Shown here: in pieces, positions 5,797-12,041 of the stretch
Position numbering within the stretch: position 1 is the stretch's first letter
Layout: every line of letters begins with the position of its first letter
DNA from: Phycisphaerae bacterium
Lineage (GTDB): Bacteria > Planctomycetota > Phycisphaerae > JAJVII01
DNA length: 12,041 nucleotides
Reading direction: 5' to 3'
NCBI GenBank assembly: GCA_028706835.1
Contig: JAQTVL010000065.1
Location: 1-12,041 of the forward strand
Made by a program: the position numbers and the translations under genes
Notes under the pieces: generated by a model
What the model was told of the DNA's origin: nothing
Seen by the model: only the letters and a program-made list of their open reading frames with translations
Databases searched by the model: none

Positions 5797-8700
5797 GTGA
5801 GCCTCGCCCGACATATCCTGACGCTGCCGGCGCTGGCGATGCTCAGCGTCATGCTGGCTGGGCCGGCCCTTGGCCAGACGCCGGCCCTTGGCCAGACGCC
5901 GGCCTCCGGGCCGGACGCGGGCGGAGGAAGCGCCACTGTCGCCGGGCAGGCGGCGGACCTGATGGCCCGCAGGCAGTACAAAGACGCCATTCGGGTCCTG
6001 ACCGCGGAACTGGCGGCGGCGCCCGATGCACGGTCCCGCGCGGAAAAGCAACTCACGCTCGGCGAATGCTATTACCTCACCGAAGACTACCCAGCCGCCC
6101 AGCCGTATTTCACGCGGGCATTGGCCGGGCTCGGCGATGACGCCGAAGGCCAGCGGCTGAGGATCGTGGCGGAGTATCGTCTGGCCTGCGTGTCGTTCCG
6201 GACCGGGGCGGCGGACGCCGGCGGGCGGATCGACGATTTCGTTCGCAAGTTCCCCAACGACAGCCACGTGGGCAACCTGCTGGCGTTCAAGATGAGGCTG
6301 CTGGCGGGCAAGGGCAAGTCTGCCCAGGCGGACCTGGAGGCTGTCCACAAGCAGATCTACACCGATGTCCGCCGCTACGGGCATTCCGTGGCCATCGTCG
6401 CGGACAAGACCCTGTGCGACTTCTACAGCCAGACCGGCCAGCCGGAGAGGGCTAAGGAACTTTACGCCAACATCGTCCACAATTTCCGCAACGTGATCGC
6501 GGAATACGCCCGCGACAAGCGGGCGGTGCCGGCCGGTTTCGAGATCGCCCACGACAACGCGGCTCTCCAACTCGGGCTCATCAATCTCCAGGAGGGCCAC
6601 AGCGACGAGGCCGCCAAGTGGCTCGGCAATGTGCGCTACGACCAGCCGGCCATCCAGCGGGCCAAGTTGCTGCTGGCGCAGATGGCCTACCAGCGAGGCG
6701 AGTTCGACGCGGCCGTGCGGGCGCTGACGGCTGAGGGCTACCTGGACACCGTGCCGGACTCGGCCGTCAAGTCGGACATGTACCTGGTGCTCGGGCTGGC
6801 GGAGAAGGCGAAGGCCAAGCCCGATCTGCCGCGGGTAACAGAGTGGCTGGAGAAGGTCGCGCCCGGAACGCAGGGCTTCGCCCAGGCGCAGTCGGCGGTG
6901 GCGGACCTGTATCGCGAGAAGGGCGCCGCCCGCCCGGCCATCAAGGCCTACACTAACGCGCTGGCTTCGGACAAGTATGCCCCGACCGCCCACTTCTACC
7001 TGGCGCAGCTCTACCAGCAGCAGGCGGAGGAGGCGACGGACAAGGGTGCCAAGGACAAATTCTATGAGCAGGCTGGGGCGGCGCTGGCAGCCGTGCTGGA
7101 GAAGTATCCACGATCGTCGGTGGCGAAGGACGCCCGTGACGCGGCGGAAAAGCTGCTGGCAAAGGGCGTGAAAGTCACGATCCCGCTGGCCGACGAGGAC
7201 ATGCTGGCCGCCTGGACGAAGCTGGTGGCGGACAAGCCGGGCAGCATGGAGGCGGCGACGGCGCTGGCGGGCATGGTCAAGCTGCACGCCAAGTCGATCG
7301 TGGACTCCAAGAGCGGGCGAATGGTGCGGGCGCCGAACTACGAGGCGGCCGCCAAGGCAGGCGATCGGCTGCTGGACGAATCGGTCTACAAGGGCGCCGG
7401 CTTCGAGGAGGCCGCCTGGCGGCAGGTGCGATGCGAGACGCTGCTCCTGCGCGGGCAGTGCGAGTTGGCCAGCCTGTCGCCGCCGCGCGAGCCGGCGCCC
7501 GGCGAGAAGCCGGTCTACCTGGGCAAGCCGGACGTCGCCCGGGCCGTGACGCTGCTGGAGTCGGCCCGCAAGCTGGCCGACGCACGGCAGGTCGAGTTGC
7601 TCAAGAGCGTGGACCTGGCCTACCTGGAGGCGCTGTTCAAGTCGCCCAAACCGGAGGACCGCAAGGCGGGCGAGACGCTGTATGCCAAGTGCGTCAACGA
7701 ATACGGGGCCGACCCGAGGCTGGCCAGGCTGTCGATGGACCTGGCGCAGTGGTATGCCGACCAGGGCCGGTTCGCCGAGGCGGGGCGGGAATACAAGGGC
7801 ATCGCCCAGCGCGACAAGGACCTGCCGCGCGACGACCTGCTGAAGATACTGCACGCAGCCGGCACGATGTTCAGCAAGGCCGCCTACGAGGCACAGGCCG
7901 GGGCCGGGCACGCGGGAGACGCCCCGGGGAAAAGCTTCGCAATCTTCATCTATCCGAAAGAGGTCATCAAGCTCGGCGAAGGCATCGGCGGCTACGCACC
8001 GCTGAACCAGACGGTAACGGTCGCCTGGCCGAACAAGGGCGTTCGCGTGCCGGCCAAGGCGGCGCTGGAGGCTGTGTCCAAAGCCAGCGGCATCCCGTTC
8101 GTCTGGTCGGCGGACAAGTCGCGGGCGAACTCGGTGGCAGCGTACCTGGCGAGCACGTTCCTGGACCTGCCTGCGGGCGAAGACACGCCGGCGAACCTGC
8201 TCAAGAAGATACTGGCCCCGACGCACCGGCTGGACTTCGACATCGGCCTGACCGGCGGCACGCCGACACTGGTCCGCAAACCGCCCAGCGCCGACGACCC
8301 AGCCGACGCCGGGCCGCGGACCATCGAGATTTACGACGAACGGTTGGCCGGCGAACGCTACAAGCCGCTGACGGTTGACTACCAGCCGTGGTCGAGCGTG
8401 CATGGGCAAAGCGAGATGCTGTACACGATCCTGGGGCGTGTGGAGAAGCTGTCGGGGACAAAGGTGACCTGGGCGGAGGGCGTGGACAAGCGGGTGAAGC
8501 TGGCGGCGGAGTTCAAGGCGATCCCGGGAGTTGCAGCGTCGTCGGGTTGCACGTGTGCCGCCGTGCTGGCCCGCACGCTGGACACACTGGATTTGCGGTA
8601 TCGCGTGGTGGCCCGCGACCTGTCGGTGGAACTGTACGACGAGGCGAAGGACGCCTTCGGGCAGATTCGGCAGATCGACCCGCGGAGCAAGTTCGGCGAA

Positions 8701-10197
8701 AAAGCGTTGTTCGCCCTGGCGATCAACTTCTACAACCAGCGCGACTACGAGAAGATGAAGATCGTGCTGAAGGAGTATCTCAAGCTGTTCGACGAGCCCG
8801 ACCGCGAGCACTACTACCAGGCGTGGTTCTGGGTCGGCTGGGCGTTCGAGCACGAGGGCCGACTCCGCGACGCCTGCGGATATTACGCGCGGGCGGCGGA
8901 CGAGATGGTGGTCGTCTATCGCCCGGCGACCACGCAACCGGCGGCTGAGCAGTTGGCGGGGCTGAGCTACGACACGATGTTCGCCCTGTCCGAACCGGTG
9001 AGCGGGCAACTCAACGACGCGACGCTTCGCGACCTGGCCGAGTTTGTCCGGCTGCGCACGCACGTGCAGCTTCGCCTGGACGTCGCGGTGGCCGGCATGG
9101 AGTTCAAAGTCAGCCGGGAGAAACTCGCCGGCCTGACGTGCTGGCAGGTGCTCAGCGAGGCGCTGGCCGCGCAGGGGTTGGCTGTGCGCGGCGAGAACTC
9201 CGACAAGGCGACGGCCGAGAAGGCCTACTATCGGCTGGCGCAGGCGTACTGCAAAGACGGCATGATGGACCAGGCGCTGGCGCATTGCCGGACGTTGCTG
9301 ACTCGCTACCCGCAGACCCCGCGGCGGCCGGAGGCGATCCGGCTGAAACTGGATATCTACAAGGGCCTGAAGGACTACGACCACGTGCTTGCGACGCTGG
9401 AGGAACTGAAAGCCAGCGGCAGCCTGCCGCCGTACAAGGCGGACTTCGAGCTGGCATCGATCCGGTTCGACCTGTGCGACTACAAACTGGCGATGGAACT
9501 GTTCACCCGGTCGCTGGAGGCGGCCAAGGACGCCCCGGAATCCCGCGATATCCGCGAGGGGCTAGCCCGGGCGCTGTGGCGATCCGGCGACCTGGCTGGG
9601 GCGCTGCGGGAATACGAAAGGCTGCTCGCGGACGAGACGGGCCCGCTCCGCCGCTTTGTCGACGAGATGATGGTCTTCTATCTGAAGGCGGAGACGGGCG
9701 GCGGCGGGACGGACCTGCCCGCCAATGCCGACAAGTTCATCCGCAAGTATGAGGAGCTCGACGACGCCCAACGGGCGGGGTTATCCAAGGCGGACCTGGC
9801 GCGGGCGACGTGGGTGTACTACGTGTCCGGCCTGCTGGACCTGAAGAACAACCAGCCAGAGAAGGCGTTGGCGAAGTTCAACGCGGCCGCCAACTCGCCC
9901 GACGACGCACTCGCGGGCGAGGCCGGCTACCAGGCCGGGCTGATCCACCTGAAGGCTAAGCGGTACGCCAAGGCGGTCGAGGCGCTGGAGTATGTGCTCA
10001 TCTCCACCAAGTCCGCCGAGGCCGAGGTGAAGGCGACATTCGCGCTGGCCGGTTGCCACCAGTTGCTAGGGCAGGCGGACCGCGCCCGCGCCCGGTTCGA
10101 CCAGTTCCTGAAGCGCTTCTCCGCGTCGCCGCTGGCCCGCCAGGTGCGCGACAACCCGCTGTACAAAACCGCCACGCGCGAGGAGGTTGCCCCGTGA
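5797..10197 (+). CDS. Large exported tetratricopeptide-repeat protein with three STN/secretin-N0-like segments
   Basis: The gene encodes 1466 residues. The N-terminus (MSLARHILTLPALAML...) is a classical signal peptide with probable cleavage near residue 26; no lipobox cysteine is present, so a soluble periplasmic or envelope scaffold is likely. TPR-type helical pairs run from about 40 to 690 (for example EKQLTLGECYYLTEDYPAAQ and LCDFYSQTGQPERAKELYAN). Then come segments of about 60-90 residues with a helix, short strands, a second helix around LLKKIL or LARTL, and a final strand pair: about 739-828, 858-948 and 1074-1133. Their pattern resembles the STN/N0 short domain of TonB receptors and secretins. 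Two further TPR-like units lie between the second and third, and a C-terminal TPR array fills about 1135-1450. TPR arrays bind protein partners, but the partner here is unknown. The last four bases overlap the next gene. No catalytic motif is visible. Confidence 0.88.
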   Translation: MSLARHILTLPALAMLSVMLAGPALGQTPALGQTPASGPDAGGGSATVAGQAADLMARRQYKDAIRVLTAELAAAPDARSRAEKQLTLGECYYLTEDYPAAQPYFTRALAGLGDDAEGQRLRIVAEYRLACVSFRTGAADAGGRIDDFVRKFPNDSHVGNLLAFKMRLLAGKGKSAQADLEAVHKQIYTDVRRYGHSVAIVADKTLCDFYSQTGQPERAKELYANIVHNFRNVIAEYARDKRAVPAGFEIAHDNAALQLGLINLQEGHSDEAAKWLGNVRYDQPAIQRAKLLLAQMAYQRGEFDAAVRALTAEGYLDTVPDSAVKSDMYLVLGLAEKAKAKPDLPRVTEWLEKVAPGTQGFAQAQSAVADLYREKGAARPAIKAYTNALASDKYAPTAHFYLAQLYQQQAEEATDKGAKDKFYEQAGAALAAVLEKYPRSSVAKDARDAAEKLLAKGVKVTIPLADEDMLAAWTKLVADKPGSMEAATALAGMVKLHAKSIVDSKSGRMVRAPNYEAAAKAGDRLLDESVYKGAGFEEAAWRQVRCETLLLRGQCELASLSPPREPAPGEKPVYLGKPDVARAVTLLESARKLADARQVELLKSVDLAYLEALFKSPKPEDRKAGETLYAKCVNEYGADPRLARLSMDLAQWYADQGRFAEAGREYKGIAQRDKDLPRDDLLKILHAAGTMFSKAAYEAQAGAGHAGDAPGKSFAIFIYPKEVIKLGEGIGGYAPLNQTVTVAWPNKGVRVPAKAALEAVSKASGIPFVWSADKSRANSVAAYLASTFLDLPAGEDTPANLLKKILAPTHRLDFDIGLTGGTPTLVRKPPSADDPADAGPRTIEIYDERLAGERYKPLTVDYQPWSSVHGQSEMLYTILGRVEKLSGTKVTWAEGVDKRVKLAAEFKAIPGVAASSGCTCAAVLARTLDTLDLRYRVVARDLSVELYDEAKDAFGQIRQIDPRSKFGEKALFALAINFYNQRDYEKMKIVLKEYLKLFDEPDREHYYQAWFWVGWAFEHEGRLRDACGYYARAADEMVVVYRPATTQPAAEQLAGLSYDTMFALSEPVSGQLNDATLRDLAEFVRLRTHVQLRLDVAVAGMEFKVSREKLAGLTCWQVLSEALAAQGLAVRGENSDKATAEKAYYRLAQAYCKDGMMDQALAHCRTLLTRYPQTPRRPEAIRLKLDIYKGLKDYDHVLATLEELKASGSLPPYKADFELASIRFDLCDYKLAMELFTRSLEAAKDAPESRDIREGLARALWRSGDLAGALREYERLLADETGPLRRFVDEMMVFYLKAETGGGGTDLPANADKFIRKYEELDDAQRAGLSKADLARATWVYYVSGLLDLKNNQPEKALAKFNAAANSPDDALAGEAGYQAGLIHLKAKRYAKAVEALEYVLISTKSAEAEVKATFALAGCHQLLGQADRARARFDQFLKRFSASPLARQVRDNPLYKTATREEVAP
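5863..5904 (+). repeat. Tandem 18-bp duplication just after the signal peptide
   Basis: An 18-base unit beginning CCGGCCCTTGG occurs twice without mismatch (5863-5880 and 5881-5898), followed by six bases of a third copy. It encodes the repeated hexapeptide ALGQTP at the start of the mature protein, in a low-complexity Pro/Gly/Ala linker. It keeps the frame and looks like a recent replication-slippage duplication. Confidence 0.9.
10181..10186 (+). promoter_or_regulatory. Ribosome binding site inside the end of the first TPR gene
   Basis: AGGAGG lies seven bases before GTG at 10194, within the last codons of the upstream gene. It supports the GTG start and translational coupling across the GTGA overlap. 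Confidence 0.8.
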
Positions 10198-12041
10198 CCC
10201 GCATGCTCCCCGCCATCCTGCTCGCCCTGGTTGTCCTGCCCGGCCTGGCCCGGGCCGACACGCCGGAGGAATCGCTGGGCAAGGCGGCGGATCTGGAGAA
10301 CGCCGGCCACCTGTCGCGGGCGGTCGAGATATACAAGGACATCATCAAGTCGAACCCCGACTACTCGCAGTTGCTCGACGTGCGGTTCCGGCTGGCCCGC
10401 TGCTACGACAACATGGGCCTGGTCGACGAGGCCGTCGCCGAGCTGACCGCGGTGGTCGACTCGAAGGAGAAGAAATTCCGCCGCCGGGTCGACGCCTTCT
10501 ACACCCTTGGAAAGCTTTACGGCTCGCTGAAGGACTACGAAAAGGCAACGCGGACCTTCGAGGCTATGCTGAACGAAGGGGCGGGCCTGTACGAAGACGA
10601 GGTGCTTAACATCTGCGGCGGCTACTACGCCCTGCTAAACAAGCCGAACGAGGCGGCGGCCAAGTTCAACGTGCTCAAACGGCGGGCGAACTCCAAGTAT
10701 GCCGAGCAAGCCGCCGTCAAGCTCGCGTTGCTCTGGCTCAAGGCCGGCCCGGACAAGATCGACCTGGCCAAGGCCGCCATCGAAGACCTGGCTGCCGGCT
10801 TTGAAGCCAACCCGCAGATCCCCGCCCTGCTCGTCCAGATCGCCGACCTGTATCGCACCAGGAAGAAGTTCACCGAGTGCGTCGCCGTCTGCCAGCAAGT
10901 CATCAGCCGATACCCCGCCAAGCCGGAGGCCCTCGCCGCCCGCCACATGCTCGGCCTCTGCCAGAAGGACCAGGGAAAGTTCAAGGAGGCCGCCGAAGTC
11001 TTCGACCAGATCGCCAAGCTTCCCGAAGCCCGCACCCAAGCCGCGCAAGGCCTGGCCGCCGAGGCATACTTCCAGGCAGCCGAGGTCTTCAGGAACGACC
11101 TGAACGACCCCGACCAGGCCATGCCCCGCTACCAGGAGGCAGCCGCCGCCGCCCGCGCCCTGGACACCGACCGCGCCCGCGCCATCCAGGAGCAGTGCTA
11201 CTTCACGCTGGCTGAGCACCAGTTCGCCAAAAAGAACTACGCCGCCGCCATGGAGAACTACCTGCTGCTGCGATCAACAGGCAGCAAGCTGAACGTGGTC
11301 GGCCGGATCATCCAGTGCCAGTCGGCCCTGAACCTGACCGACACAGCCAGCGTCGGCAGCACCAACGATGTCGAGACGCTCAAGAAGAAGATCGAGCAGA
11401 ACGCCGGCACATTCGCCGCCGCGGAGGCCGAGACCTTCCTCGTCGACCAGGAGGTCCGCAAGGCCGGCCCCGGCGTCAGCAACGCGGCCCTCGTCGAGAA
11501 GTACGACGCCATCCGGAAGAAGTATCCCGCCGACATGCTCAAGCAGAACAGCCTGGCCGCCTACCTGCACTTGCAGATCGGCCTGTGCCTCGGGTCCGCC
11601 GGCACCAAGGAATCGATGCTCAAGGCGGCCGACGCGTTCAAGCGCTGCGCCGACGCCGACCCCGCCGGCCCCTACGCAACCTTGGCGCTGGAGAACCAGG
11701 CCCTGGCCGCCGAGCGGGCCGGCGATCGCGCGACCGCCTCCGCCGTCTACCGCAAGCTGTTCGACTCCGCCTCCGCCAAGCTCGAAGCCAAGAAGGACGA
11801 CGCCGACCTCCAGCGCCGCTCGAGCGATTACCTGCGGAGCATGTTGACCCGGGCCGACACGCCCTCCGCGGTGGACGAGGCCCTCGCCACCGCCCGCTCG
11901 GTGATCGACAAGAAGGGCGTGTTCTCCAAGGCCGCCCGCGACGCCCAGTTCTACATCGGCGAGCTGTTCATGATGAAGAAGGACTACAGCGCCGCCGCGC
12001 GCGAGTTCAAGCAGTTCATCAAGCTCTACGCCGGCCCCAAG
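10194..12041 (+). CDS. Second exported tetratricopeptide-repeat protein, C-terminus cut by window edge
   Basis: From GTG at 10194 there are 616 codons open to the right edge. The start overlaps the upstream stop as GTGA and has AGGAGG seven bases before it; an ATG three codons on (10203) is the only close alternative. Residues 1-21 (MTRMLPAILLALVVLPGLARA) form a signal peptide with an A-x-A type cleavage site before DTPEES, and no lipobox is seen. The rest is a near-continuous series of TPR-type helical pairs, such as AADLENAGHLSRAVEIYKDI, LARCYDNMGLVDEAVAEL, YTLGKLYGSLKDYEKATRTF, HMLGLCQKDQGKFKEAAEVF and YIGELFMMKKDYSAAAREF, the last at the very edge. No enzymatic motif is visible. It is probably co-translated with the preceding TPR protein and may form part of the same envelope complex. 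The total length is unknown. Confidence 0.88.
   Translation, partial: MTRMLPAILLALVVLPGLARADTPEESLGKAADLENAGHLSRAVEIYKDIIKSNPDYSQLLDVRFRLARCYDNMGLVDEAVAELTAVVDSKEKKFRRRVDAFYTLGKLYGSLKDYEKATRTFEAMLNEGAGLYEDEVLNICGGYYALLNKPNEAAAKFNVLKRRANSKYAEQAAVKLALLWLKAGPDKIDLAKAAIEDLAAGFEANPQIPALLVQIADLYRTRKKFTECVAVCQQVISRYPAKPEALAARHMLGLCQKDQGKFKEAAEVFDQIAKLPEARTQAAQGLAAEAYFQAAEVFRNDLNDPDQAMPRYQEAAAAARALDTDRARAIQEQCYFTLAEHQFAKKNYAAAMENYLLLRSTGSKLNVVGRIIQCQSALNLTDTASVGSTNDVETLKKKIEQNAGTFAAAEAETFLVDQEVRKAGPGVSNAALVEKYDAIRKKYPADMLKQNSLAAYLHLQIGLCLGSAGTKESMLKAADAFKRCADADPAGPYATLALENQALAAERAGDRATASAVYRKLFDSASAKLEAKKDDADLQRRSSDYLRSMLTRADTPSAVDEALATARSVIDKKGVFSKAARDAQFYIGELFMMKKDYSAAAREFKQFIKLYAGPK

Noticed and set aside
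5623..9384. A 1253-codon open frame on the minus strand, opposite the first TPR gene.
   Set aside because: Its translation is rich in Arg, Leu, Val, Gln and His, with no recognisable domain, signal or ribosome site. It is the usual mirror of a GC-rich coding frame, while the plus-strand frame has a signal peptide, clear TPR periodicity and a strong ribosome site.

Overview
The window is high-GC bacterial DNA with four genes that I can support in full, plus a less GC-rich two-gene insert. The large exported tetratricopeptide (TPR) proteins, GTG starts with strong AGGAG-type ribosome sites, and a multi-PAS hybrid histidine kinase suggest a Planctomycetota-like (for example Phycisphaerae-type) or similar environmental Gram-negative organism. 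This is an inference from style only; there is no rRNA or marker gene here.

Layout. (1) Bases 1-2899, minus strand: the first 966 residues of a hybrid sensor histidine kinase with two membrane helices, PAS, PAS, GAF, PAS, HisKA, HATPase and the beginning of a receiver domain. It runs off the left edge. (2) Bases 2900-3378: a 479-base divergent intergenic region with a candidate promoter for each flanking gene and a compound dyad inside the kinase promoter. (3) Bases 3379-5662, plus strand: a two-gene restriction-modification module, made of an amino-methyltransferase with a TSPPY motif followed 25 bases later by a PD-(D/E)XK-type endonuclease starting with TTG. This stretch is visibly less GC-rich than its surroundings (two hand-counted 60-base lines at 48% against 63% in the next gene), which suggests horizontal acquisition. 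(4) Bases 5797-10197, plus strand: a 1466-residue exported TPR protein starting at GTG. Its middle holds three segments resembling the short STN/secretin-N0 fold. (5) Bases 10194 to the right edge, plus strand: a second exported TPR protein, translationally coupled to the first by a GTGA overlap and cut off after 616 residues.

How they fit together. The kinase is read divergently and probably belongs to another transcription unit. The restriction-modification pair should be self-sufficient. The two TPR proteins form one operon, both carry signal peptides, and are probably periplasmic or envelope scaffold proteins. The STN-like modules hint at a connection with an envelope-spanning machine of the TonB/ExbBD or secretin kind. 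The deciding genes would lie beyond the right edge.

The most interesting items are the TPR/STN-like mosaic protein and the restriction-modification pair, whose DNA specificity cannot be read from the sequence. Nothing here is clearly a wholly new system.
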